This document shows, piece after piece, positions 43,805 to 52,949 of a stretch of DNA of 64,000 nt. Made by a program: the position numbers and the translations under genes. The notes beneath the pieces are model-generated. The model worked only from the letters and a program-made list of their open reading frames with translations. It made no database searches and was not told the DNA's origin. Numbering within the stretch: position 1 is the first letter of the stretch; every line of letters starts with the position of its first letter. The DNA lies in assembly GCF_902806685.2 (NCBI RefSeq), contig NC_048553.1, forward strand, positions 12,691,440-12,755,439. Reading direction: 5' to 3'. The DNA is from Maniola hyperantus. Its lineage: Eukaryota > Arthropoda > Insecta > Lepidoptera > Nymphalidae.

Positions 43805-44171
43805 GGAGATAATAGAATAGAATAGAATGTTTTTTATTCATGTAAACTTTTTACAAGTGCTTATGAATAGTCAGGTAGTTTTAATTTACCACTAGTTCGG
43901 AATGCCGTTCCTACCGAGAAGAACCAGCAAGAAACTAATCCATACCATCCATACTAGTCCATACTAATATTATAAATGCGAAAGTGTGTCTGTCTGTCTG
44001 CTAACTTTTCACGACCCAACAGTTTAACCGATTTTGATGAAATTTGGTACAAAGCTAGATTACATCCCCGGGAATGACATATGCTACTTTTTATTCCGGA
44101 AAATTAAAGAGTTCCCACGGGATTTTATAAAAACCTAAATCCACGCGGACGAAATCGCGGGCATCATCTAG
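43805..44171. mobile_element. LINE 3' tail (-) and complete Helitron A (+)
   Basis: Bases 43,805-43,935: GAATAGAATAGAATGTTTTT, TTTACAAGTGCTTATGAATA and TTCGGAATGCCGTTCCTACC, the reverse of the tail at 25,190. Bases 43,958-44,171: TCCATACTAATATTATAAAT to GGGCATCATCTAG. Confidence 0.7.
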
Positions 44172-44239
44172 TAGGTAATAAATTACACCTTTTGATGGTT
44201 GGTTGTTGGATTTGTAAGATATAGTGGTGATTATTATTA

Positions 44240-44880
44240 CGCAAACATAAAACTAAAGCTACGAGGGTTCCGAACGCGCCCAGGTATTTATTTATTTTTA
44301 TTTTTATTATTCATGTACCAAAAATTGTAGTTACAAAGTAATAATAAATTAAGTTACATTGGAAATGCTTATCTCTAAACAGAGATTTCTTCCAGCTTCC
44401 CATTCAAGGTTGTGAGTAAGGCGTATCAAGAAGTGGAATAGGTCTACGGTACTAGAATCTAATAAACTACTTAAATATCTTATAATAAATACCCAAATCA
44501 ACTTATATACAATAATAATACTTATCATAAATAATTATACATATACATAATATATGAAAAATATAAATACATATAATATATAGAATACTCTATATTAATG
44601 ATACTGCTTCACTCTGTATTTGAATGAGTGTACTGAGGGGCAGTTCTCTCTGACATTTTCAGGAAGTGAGTTCCAAAGTTGGGTAGCTAGTACGGTGAAA
44701 GATTTGTTATAGAAGACTGTGTTACAATGGGGAGTGACGAGAGGATTTTTTGAGACACACGACCGCATAGGTCGAGTAGGAGGGCGGGATAGTTGAAGGT
44801 ATAAGGATAGGTATGAGAAGAGCCCACAACAAACTCAGCCGGGTATTCTTTTTATTTTCACCACTTTTTACCAAATTACG
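44240..44880 (+). repeat. Dispersed repeat E, split by a LINE
   Basis: AACTAAAGCTACGAGGGTTC (left part) and GAGAAGAGCCCACAACAAAC (right part) are contiguous in the copy at 27,662-27,765. The LINE fragment at 44,288-44,808 separates them. Confidence 0.75.
44288..44808 (-). pseudogene. LINE C-terminal fragment with target-site duplication
   Basis: The minus strand from about 44,795 encodes RPMRSCVSKNPLVTPHCNTV, then FYNKSFTVLATQLWNSLPE, NVRENCPSVHSFKYRVKQ. The motif SFTVxAxxLWNSLPxxVR is the usual C-terminus of several insect LINE ORF2 proteins (Jockey or CR1 relatives). T-rich sequence at the left end is its minus-strand A-rich tail. AGGTAT flanks it on both sides (44,282-44,287 and 44,809-44,814). 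It is a 5'-truncated insertion with no catalytic part. Confidence 0.8.
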
Positions 44881-44937
44881 CCGACCTCCGATTAGAAGGC
44901 GGACGTCCTAATCACTAGGCTATCACAGCTTTTATTA
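44881..44937 (-). mobile_element. SINE S2 head fragment
   Basis: CCGATTAGAAGGCGGACGTC and CACTAGGCTATCACAGC are the reverse complement of the S2 tRNA-like head at 52,487. Confidence 0.7.
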
Positions 44938-45069
44938 TTTGTCGTCTATTGTGGGCGTATAATGATTGCGAATGCTTTATGCAATTACCTCTATTGTAAG
45001 TTTACAGACAGGCAAATTGTTGTCTATTCCTAGATTTACATCTAGTATATTTAGAACCTAGTTCGCCTG

Positions 45070-45216
45070 CAGTGGCGTGCACAGTGTTTCAAGCCAAGGT
45101 AGGCATTAGTTAGGTAGGAACCTGTTTACTGACAGGTCATAATGAAAAATATGCATTGAGCTATTACAACCTGGGGTAAGCAGTGCATTTATGCCTCTAT
45201 GACCTGCACGCCACTG
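45070..45216. mobile_element. hAT MITE with perfect 8-bp duplication
   Basis: Termini CAGTGGCGTGCA and TGCACGCCACTG are perfect inverted repeats. TTCGCCTG borders both ends (45,062-45,069 and 45,217-45,224). An 8-bp duplication with CAG-type termini is the hAT superfamily signature. 147 bp, no ORF. Confidence 0.9.
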
Positions 45217-45343
45217 TTCGCCTGTATGTTTACAAAAAGGGCCATTCTACGGTGGCGACGATCCCTCAGCCAGCGATCTAGAGTTCTTAGTGCAGAGTTC
45301 TGCTGTCAAGACTGACCAATCAAAGACTTCAAATTATTATTAA

Positions 45344-45478
45344 CTAGCTTATGCTCGCGACTTCATCCGCGTGGACTACACAAATTTCAAACCCCTATTT
45401 CACCCCCTTAGGGTTGAATTTTCAAAAATCCTTTTTAAGCGAATGCCTATGTCATAATAACTATCTGCGTGCCAAATA
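45344..45478 (-). mobile_element. Helitron-like repeat, family B, truncated
   Basis: CTAGCTTATGCTCGCGACTT to ACTATCTGCGTGCCAAAT; the half with the microsatellite is missing. Confidence 0.8.
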
Positions 45479-45634
45479 ATATGTTGTTATATGTTGTCGA
45501 TTCAGGATCAGACCGAGAGTTCCCACACTCTAGTTCACTCTGTCGATTCTCGAATAGATATTATGAATTTATTAAACCCAATTTGCATGAAAGGGCTGAA
45601 AGTTTACGATTCCCCTATGGGTGCCTTTTTGCCT

Positions 45635-45770
45635 ATCCCTCGGAAAGTAAACGTGACCCCACGGGTTCGAGCCGTCAGTCATGACAGACGGGCGTCGGGC
45701 AGTGACAAGGGTCCAACCTCATCGGATCCTGCACGTGACCGAGCTAGCGAGTAGCGCGCCCTTAAGAGTT
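45635..45770 (+). repeat. Dispersed repeat H, copy 2
   Basis: CCGTCAGTCATGACAGACGG, CAGTGACAAGGGTCCAACCT and GCTAGCGAGTAGCGCGCCCT are the inverse of 26,004-26,165. Frames across it (such as 45,491-45,754) are not supported as genes. Confidence 0.65.
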
Positions 45771-45899
45771 AAGGTTACGCTTCTTATTCGCTTCTCCATA
45801 ACGCAATACGCTGATTATTCTATTTGTTGTAATTCAAGATCTAAAACTACACCAGTTATAGATTTATCTATACATTTTCTATACCCAACTGAACCCAAT

Positions 45900-46490
45900 G
45901 AGTCCGTCTGTCCGTCATGTCTGTCAAGAAACCTATAGGGTACTTCCCGTTGATCTAGAATCATGAAATTAGGTAGGTAGGTAGGTAGGTAGGTCTTATA
46001 ACACAAGTTAAGAAAATATAAATCCGAAATCCATGAATTTGTGGTTACATCACAAAAAATTAAAATTTCAATTTATAAAGTAAGATAACTATACCAAGTG
46101 GGGTGGGGAAAAACGGAACCCTTATAGGATTACTTTGTTGTCTGTCTGTCTGTCTGTCAAGTAACCTACAGGGTACTTCCCGTTGACCTAGAATCATGAA
46201 ATTTCACAGGTAGATAGATCTTATAGCTGACATTTGGGGAAAAATCACACAAAAAAATTTAAATTGTGGCCATGAACTAATAATTAGTATTTTCAACTTT
46301 CGAAGTGAGTGACTATATCAAGTGGGGTATCATATGAAAGGTCTTCACCTGTACATTCTAAAACAGATTTTTATTTATTTTTATGCATCATAGTTTTTGA
46401 ATTATCGTGCAAAATGTCGAAAAAATACGACTGTAGTACGGAACCCTCATTGCGTGAGCCTGACTCGCACTTGGATGGTTTTCTTATAAA
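45900..46490 (+). repeat. Two type C repeats in tandem
   Basis: A diverged copy (45,900-46,103, with a GGTAGGTA run) precedes a better one starting GGGGAAAAACGGAACCCTTA (46,104-46,490) and ending GCCTGACTCGCACTTGGATG. The 113-codon frame at 46,309-46,650 is mostly this repeat. Confidence 0.75.
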
Positions 46491-46778
46491 TTATCGTTCA
46501 CCAACGTCGAATAAAGTTATTCCGCCCCATTTAGAGTCACAGTTAAACGAATGCAAATACAAAGTTTCCTCTGTTTGTACTTTAAACTCCGCCCCACATA
46601 CTGCGGGCTTTGAAGTTGACATTTCCGTTGAAAATGTGCGCTTTTTCTAGCTTTTTTCACTTTATAAGGTTACTTGTGGTAGCATTTCAAACGTCTTTTA
46701 TTTTGTGTGAAAAATGCCAAGCGCAGGCGAATAAACACTGTTCCAGTACAAAGGTTTCTTTGACAAAATGACTAAAAC

Positions 46779-46840
46779 AACCGGCCAAGTGCAAGTCAGA
46801 CTCGCGTACTGAGGGTTCCGTACTAGAATCGTATTTTTTT
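46779..46840 (-). repeat. Type C repeat, end fragment
   Basis: ACCGGCCAAGTGCAAGTCAG and GAGGGTTCCGTACTAGAATC. Confidence 0.65.
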
Positions 46841-46998
46841 AAATATTTATTTTGGCAAAAACAGTCATTACAAACAATTACTTATTAAATATAGTCGCAT
46901 ACCTACTTATATATAGACAAAACATTGCCGAAAAACATTTTACATACACAAAGTTATTAAAGCATTGAGCAGAACAGTATTATAGATTATATATATTA

Positions 46999-47460
46999 CT
47001 AGCTGACCCGCCCCGGCTTCGCTCGGGTGGAGTTTAAAAAATCGAGGTGGGGGTTCAATTTCCAAAAATCCTGAAATTCATATTTCTTCATTTGTTACCG
47101 AAAACCCAAATACCAATTTTCATGCAAATAACTTGAAAAATGACGGACTTTCATACAAACTTTCATCCCCTATTTAAACCCCTTGGTAGTAGAATTTCCA
47201 AAAATCGTGAAAAACTATTTTTTTTATTTTTAACCGAAAGCTTAAAATACCAATTTTCATGCAAATAACTTGAAAAATGACCGACTTTTATACAAACTTC
47301 CATCCCCTATTTAACCCACTTAGGGGTGGAATTTCGAAAAATCCTTTCTTAGTAGATACCTACTCTTCACAAAGAATAGACCCTCCAAATTTCATGTCTT
47401 TAGGACCAGCGGTTTAGGCTGTGCGTTGATATCTATGTCAGTCAGTCAGTCAGGACTTTG

Positions 47461-47505
<45 letters not shown>
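46999..47505 (-). mobile_element. Helitron-like repeat, CTAGCTGACCCG subfamily
   Basis: CTAGCTGACCCGCCCCGGCT to a long AT dinucleotide run and AGA. The inner block AATACCAATTTTCATGCAAA is duplicated. GTGCGTTGATATCTATGTCA links it to family B. Confidence 0.7.
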
Positions 47506-47795
47506 TTTAAACATGCTGTTTTTATTCCCTTCAAAGAGTTGAAGAATAAATCTAGAATCTGTCACCTTTTCGTTTTATATATTTAGAATTGAGTTAAAGG
47601 ACCTACTTTTGCACCATATTTCCAGGTCAACTGAAGTGCGACTTTGAGTATGAAAAACACTTTATATAACCTAACTAGAAATATTAATCTTAATATTCAC
47701 TAGGTATATAATGGGGCCCTAACACGCGAGTAATCTTATAATATTTTTTCGTTTTTCAATAAATTATGGTGCCTAAAAAAATTTTTGAATACCTA

Positions 47796-47987
47796 CTAGC
47801 TGCCCCGGCAAACTTCGTTCCGCCTAACAGTCGATTTTTTCAGGAAATTTTTAAAATTTTTCTCACTGTAAGAACCATCCTCGTACTTCAAGGAATATTA
47901 TAAAAAAAGAATTAGCGAAATCGGTTGAGCTGTTCTCGAGATTTGCGATCAGCAACACATTCAGCGATTCATTTTTATATATAGAGA
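47796..47987 (-). mobile_element. Helitron-like repeat, CTAGCTGCCCCGGC subfamily
   Basis: CTAGCTGCCCCGGCAAACTT, AAATCGGTTGAGCTGTTCTC, and TTTATATATAGAGA at the TC end. It ends 13 bases before the pyrimidine tract of the exon at 48,007. Confidence 0.7.
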
Positions 47988-48006
47988 TTTTATTTGTTTG
48001 TTCCAG

Positions 48007-48194
48007 GTACAAACATCTCAAAGTGTTAGTCATAGAGACTTAGTGAGTGTAGTGTGAAGTGTAGTGATGTTGTCGTGAGGCCGAGGCCATGTGGAGGCCG
48101 TGCGGGCCTGTGTCGTGGGCCTGGCTGTTGCTCGCGGGCCTCACCGCGGCCTACACCGACACCGAGGACTTCCTCAGCGATTTGGATAAGCCAG
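48007..48194 (+). CDS. First coding exon of a secreted or membrane protein (coding part 48,089-48,194)
   Basis: An acceptor (TTATTTGTTTGTTCCAG) ends at 48,006 and a strong donor (CCAG before GTAAGAT) lies at 48,195. The ATG at 48,089-48,091 opens 35 codons plus one base (phase 1). The product starts MWRPCGPVSWAWLLLAGLTA, a clear signal peptide with a hydrophobic core at about residues 9-20 and likely cleavage before YTDTED. The acidic segment DTEDFLSDLDKP follows. About 80 bases of 5' leader precede the ATG. Unspliced, the frame runs seven more codons to a TGA. I do not recognise the protein, and no next exon was found in the window. From 48,062 onward the exon is copied 15 times in tandem. 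An exon starting at a transcription start site near here, rather than at the acceptor, is an alternative. Confidence 0.6.
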
Positions 48195-50164
48195 GTAAGA
48201 TAGTGATGTTGTCGTGAGGCCGAGGCCATGTGGAGGCCGTGCGGGCCTGTGTCGTGGGCCTGGCTGTTGCTCGCGGGCCTCACCGCGGCCTACACCGACA
48301 CCGAGGACTTCCTCAGCGATTTGGATAAGCCAGGTAAGATAGTGATGTTGTCGTGAGGCCGAGGCCATGTGGAGGCCGTGCGGGCCTGTGTCGTGGGCCT
48401 GGCTGTTGCTCGCGGGCCTCACCGCGGCCTACACCGACACCGAGGACTTCCTCAGCGATTTGGATAAGCCAGGTAAGATAGTGATGTTGTCGTGAGGCCG
48501 AGGCCATGTGGAGGCCGTGCGGGCCTGTGTCGTGGGCCTGGCTGTTGCTCGCGGGCCTCACCGCGGCCTACACCGACACCGAGGACTTCCTCAGCGATTT
48601 GGATAAGCCAGGTAAGATAGTGATGTTGTCGTGAGGCCGAGGCCATGTGGAGGCCGTGCGGGCCTGTGTCGTGGGCCTGGCTGTTGCTCGCGGGCCTCAC
48701 CGCGGCCTACACCGACACCGAGGACTTCCTCAGCGATTTGGATAAGCCAGGTAAGATAGTGATGTTGTCGTGAGGCCGAGGCCATGTGGAGGCCGTGCGG
48801 GCCTGTGTCGTGGGCCTGGCTGTTGCTCGCGGGCCTCACCGCGGCCTACACCGACACCGAGGACTTCCTCAGCGATTTGGATAAGCCAGGTAAGATAGTG
48901 ATGTTGTCGTGAGGCCGAGGCCATGTGGAGGCCGTGCGGGCCTGTGTCGTGGGCCTGGCTGTTGCTCGCGGGCCTCACCGCGGCCTACACCGACACCGAG
49001 GACTTCCTCAGCGATTTGGATAAGCCAGGTAAGATAGTGATGTTGTCGTGAGGCCGAGGCCATGTGGAGGCCGTGCGGGCCTGTGTCGTGGGCCTGGCTG
49101 TTGCTCGCGGGCCTCACCGCGGCCTACACCGACACCGAGGACTTCCTCAGCGATTTGGATAAGCCAGGTAAGATAGTGATGTTGTCGTGAGGCCGAGGCC
49201 ATGTGGAGGCCGTGCGGGCCTGTGTCGTGGGCCTGGCTGTTGCTCGCGGGCCTCACCGCGGCCTACACCGACACCGAGGACTTCCTCAGCGATTTGGATA
49301 AGCCAGGTAAGATAGTGATGTTGTCGTGAGGCCGAGGCCATGTGGAGGCCGTGCGGGCCTGTGTCGTGGGCCTGGCTGTTGCTCGCGGGCCTCACCGCGG
49401 CCTACACCGACACCGAGGACTTCCTCAGCGATTTGGATAAGCCAGGTAAGATAGTGATGTTGTCGTGAGGCCGAGGCCATGTGGAGGCCGTGCGGGCCTG
49501 TGTCGTGGGCCTGGCTGTTGCTCGCGGGCCTCACCGCGGCCTACACCGACACCGAGGACTTCCTCAGCGATTTGGATAAGCCAGGTAAGATAGTGATGTT
49601 GTCGTGAGGCCGAGGCCATGTGGAGGCCGTGCGGGCCTGTGTCGTGGGCCTGGCTGTTGCTCGCGGGCCTCACCGCGGCCTACACCGACACCGAGGACTT
49701 CCTCAGCGATTTGGATAAGCCAGGTAAGATAGTGATGTTGTCGTGAGGCCGAGGCCATGTGGAGGCCGTGCGGGCCTGTGTCGTGGGCCTGGCTGTTGCT
49801 CGCGGGCCTCACCGCGGCCTACACCGACACCGAGGACTTCCTCAGCGATTTGGATAAGCCAGGTAAGATAGTGATGTTGTCGTGAGGCCGAGGCCATGTG
49901 GAGGCCGTGCGGGCCTGTGTCGTGGGCCTGGCTGTTGCTCGCGGGCCTCACCGCGGCCTACACCGACACCGAGGACTTCCTCAGCGATTTGGATAAGCCA
50001 GGTAAGATAGTGATGTTGTCGTGAGGCCGAGGCCATGTGGAGGCCGTGCGGGCCTGTGTCGTGGGCCTGGCTGTTGCTCGCGGGCCTCACCGCGGCCTAC
50101 ACCGACACCGAGGACTTCCTCAGCGATTTGGATAAGCCAGGTAAGATAGTGATGTTGTCGTGAG
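48062..50164 (+). repeat. 15 x 139-bp tandem array of the signal-peptide exon
   Basis: Fifteen units with no difference visible by eye. ATG codons fall at 48,089 + 139n, the last at 50,035. Donor junctions fall at 48,194/48,195 + 139n, the last at 50,140/50,141. Eighteen bases (TAGTGATGTTGTCGTGAG) occur both at the start of the first unit and after the last, so the array is 15 x 139 + 18 bases. Each unit has the end of the 5' leader, the start codon, the 35-codon signal-peptide segment, the donor and the first intron bases. The units are GC-rich in AT-rich surroundings. The period is not a multiple of three, which produces a ladder of 82-codon minus-strand frames that are not genes. An assembly artefact is possible. 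Confidence 0.95.
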
Positions 50165-50984
50165 CCTGACTGTTGTTCGCCTTTCTACTTAATCCTGTAG
50201 ATTCGGAGCAAATTCGCTGTGAGGGACAGACAGACAGACAGATATACCAGTGATCCTATAACGGCTCGTTTTTACAATCCGACGTATGAAACCCTAAACA
50301 TGATAAATTGTATATAGAATTTTATTGTTTCATATAGGTACTAGGTAAGTACGTCTTATTTTAACAGATAATTTAATGATGTTTAGAAACCAAATACTGA
50401 GAGCACGCAACAACTGGGTAGAAAAAATAAAAGCTACAAATAAAATAATAATTTAGTATCCATTGAATCCAAAACAATCAATCTTGGACTCTCTCTTTTA
50501 TTATCCACTTAAAAGAAGAACAAAAACAATAACCAATACACAAACAAATAGAAACAATAAAAGCTATACAAAAACAATACAAGAAGGGCAATCAATATAA
50601 GCCTGTATTGTAAAGGTTCGTTCACATTGACTGTCGCACGCGAATATAGCGGGTAGAGTTGAATCTGATGCGTGACTTTTATTCACATAAAAGTCGCCAC
50701 GGTAACCACGAATTGCTAATGCCTACAGATGTAATTTGTAAACGATTTCTAAACTTAACTAAATAACCAGATTAAATGAACTGCTATCTTTTTCACAATG
50801 TTCTTATGGAAAAGGACAGACTACTTTTAGACCTGTGAATTACGTATGAAATTACAAGCAAACCTTTTTTACACGGTCGTCCAATTTAGAGCAACTTCGG
50901 CATACATAATGTTATTTCTATAACATTTTATATGCCTGTCTAAGCCTTCTTAACTGACTGGTCCTAAAAACTGATCTTTTTTTA
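50165..50984. other. Presumed intron with fragments
   Basis: The first ~25 bases (CCTGACTGTTGTTCGCC) resemble the CCTGGCTGTTGCTCGCG of the array unit. A degenerate type C end follows (about 50,214-50,300). The rest is AT-rich with no exon found. Confidence 0.5.
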
Positions 50985-51232
50985 TCTAAATATATAAAAG
51001 GAAAAGGTGACTGACTGACTGACTGACTGACTGAATGACTGACTGACTGACTGATCTATCAACGCACAGCTCCAACTACTGGACGGATCGGGCTGAAATT
51101 TGGCATGCAGATAGCTATTATGACGTAGGCATCCGCTAAGAAAGGGTTTTTGAAAATTCAACCCCTAAAGGGGTGAAACAGGGGTTTGAAATTTGTGTAG
51201 TCCACGCGGACGAAGTCGCGAGCATTAGCTAG
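50985..51232 (+). mobile_element. Helitron-like repeat, family B, complete
   Basis: TCTAAATATATAAAAGGAAA to GAGCATTAGCTAG, then T; long ACTG run with one AATG interruption. Confidence 0.85.
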
Positions 51233-51324
51233 TTAATGATAAATACTATTATATACTTTTTAATTGTTAATAGTTGAATTTATTAAATAATGATGGAAAT
51301 TGTGATAATTAATTACGTAAATTT

Positions 51325-51420
51325 AAAACTAAAGCTACGAGGGTTAGAAACGCGTCCTGCTCTGAGAAGAAGCCTACAACAAACTCAGCCGGGGATTCTT
51401 TTTACTACTTATCACCATTT
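51325..51420 (+). repeat. Dispersed repeat E
   Basis: AACTAAAGCTACGAGGGTTA and CTACAACAAACTCAGCCGGG. The opposed 106-codon frames at 51,290-51,732 partly overlap it and show no domain. Confidence 0.65.
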
Positions 51421-51949
51421 CACATTATCACTTAAATTTATTAGAACTATTAAAGCTGTTAAAACAACTGATTCCCAAGCTTTCTTGTTATTTAAATATA
51501 ATAATAATTTATCCTTTATATTGTACTTAATAGGAATTTTCAACAAGTTTACGCCAAGAACACTATTAATTATGTACTGGGTAGTTTTAGATTTATTACA
51601 TTTTGAATAAAGGTTTTGTAATCGAATAAACACCAATTTAGATTTTTTGTAATTCGTACTGTTTATATTATTTTGCATAACGCACAATTTCGTCGACAGT
51701 GTGAAGCAGCCCTGAGCCGAAATTCTAACCAATCACACGCTGAGAGGCTACATTTAGTGGCCACTGCGTCAATAAAACAGTTCCTTATGGCTATAACAGT
51801 CTGACACCCCCTTTACTCGATGGTTTATGAATTATAAACAAGATATACGACTTCAATACACCATTAAGTTACCTATAGCGACAAGTTTATAATTTTATAG
51901 GCATTGTCCGTGAACTTATCATTCACCATCATCATTAACTCATAACTTA
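51421..51949. other. Unassigned AT-rich stretch
   Basis: No supported gene or repeat. Confidence 0.35.
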
Positions 51950-52333
51950 CTAGCAGTTGCCCGTGACTTCGTCCGCGTAAAATTTCTGGTTTCTCATGAG
52001 ATCTGAAATTTTCCCGCTGCAAAAGACCTCACTTGCCTACTCACTCAGTCTCACCTTAAGGCACGGAACCTAGAATACCTAAATGCCAATTTTCATATCT
52101 CTAACTTCAAAAACATAGGATTTTCATACAACCTTCGACCCCCCTTTCACGCCCTTAGGGGGGGAATTTTTCAAAACCGTTTCTTAGCTGACACCTACGT
52201 CGTAGAAAGAACCTATCTTCCAAATTTCAAGTTTGTAGGCCTTATAGTTCCTGATATTTCGTGATTAGTCAGTCAGTCAGTCAGTCAGTCAGTGAGTGAG
52301 TGAGTGGTATTTCGCTTTTATATAATATTTAGA
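51950..52333 (-). mobile_element. Helitron-like repeat, long variant related to family B
   Basis: CTAGCAGTTGCCCGTGACTT to TTATATAATATTTAGA, with a GTCAGTCAGT/GAGTGAGT run. The body has ATTTTCATATCTCTAACTTC, absent from ordinary B copies. Confidence 0.7.
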
Positions 52334-52367
52334 TAGCCGGCGCACTACTAAGCGGGTCTGCTCTTAG

Positions 52368-52430
52368 AATGATAAGTGTATGGTCACGGTCTGCCACGCT
52401 GGCCAAGTGCAGATTGGCAGACTTCACACC
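52368..52430 (-). mobile_element. SINE S2, 3' fragment
   Basis: GGTCACGGTCTGCCACGCTG and GTGCAGATTGGCAGACTTCA. Confidence 0.6.
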
Positions 52431-52437
52431 TTTTTAG

Positions 52438-52892
52438 ACTAGAATAGAAAATAATTTTTTTTATTCGGTTAAACTTTTACAGCTAAGCTGTGATAGCCTA
52501 GTGGTTAGGATGTCCGCCTTCTAATCGGAGGTCGGGGGTTCGATCCCGGGCACGCACCTCTAACTTTTCGGAGTTATGTGCGTTTTAATTAATTAAATAT
52601 CACTTGCTTTACCGGTGAAGGAAAACATCGTGAGGAAACCTGCATGCCTTAGAGTTCAACATAATGTTCTCAAAGGTGTGTGAAGTCTACCAATCCGCAC
52701 ATGGCCAGCGTGGTAGACTATGTATGGCCAAAACCCTTCTCAGTCTGAGAGGGGATCCGTGCTCTATAGTGAGCCGGCGATGGGTTGATCATGATGATGA
52801 TGATGAAATTTTTACAAGTGCTTTTGAATCGTCAACTAGTTTAATTTACCACTGGTTCGGAATGTGGTTCCTACCGAGAAGAATAGCAAGGC
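52438..52892 (-). repeat. LINE 3' tail split by a SINE
   Basis: AATAGAAAATAATTTTTTTT to AACTTTTACA, then after the SINE ACAAGTGCTTTTGAATCGTC to TTCCTACCGAGAAGAATAGC. The unsplit form is at 43,805-43,935. Confidence 0.75.
52482..52809 (+). mobile_element. tRNA-derived SINE, family S2, full length with duplication
   Basis: GCTGTGATAGCCTAGTGGTT (A-box-like) and GGGGGTTCGATCCCGGGCAC (B-box-like) form the head. AAACATCGTGAGGAAACCTG and CTACCAATCCGCACATGGCC form the body, and a GATGATGAT tail ends it. TTTTACA flanks it at 52,475-52,481 and 52,810-52,816. No coding capacity. Confidence 0.85.
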
Positions 52893-52893
52893 C

Positions 52894-52949
52894 TTATATT
52901 TTTAAGAATTGACCCTGAAGCCAGAGAGGGTCAATTCTTAAAAATATAA
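52894..52949. repeat. Perfect 23-bp hairpin at the LINE 5' junction
   Basis: TTATATTTTTAAGAATTGAC(CCT) pairs with (AGG)GTCAATTCTTAAAAATATAA around a 10-base loop. The right arm continues into the open frame of the LINE. Confidence 0.85.

Noticed and set aside
47462..47502. AT dinucleotide run as a regulatory site
   Set aside because: It is the microsatellite end of a Helitron-like copy.
48026..50090. Ladder of 82-codon minus-strand frames
   Set aside because: They arise because a 139-bp period shifts frame at each unit and the GC-rich antisense lacks stops. They start at GTG, and the plus-strand exon with signal peptide and splice donor explains the sequence better.
51290..51732. Pair of opposed 106-codon ORFs
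   Set aside because: They overlap on opposite strands in AT-rich DNA and partly cover dispersed repeat E, with no domain or conserved feature.
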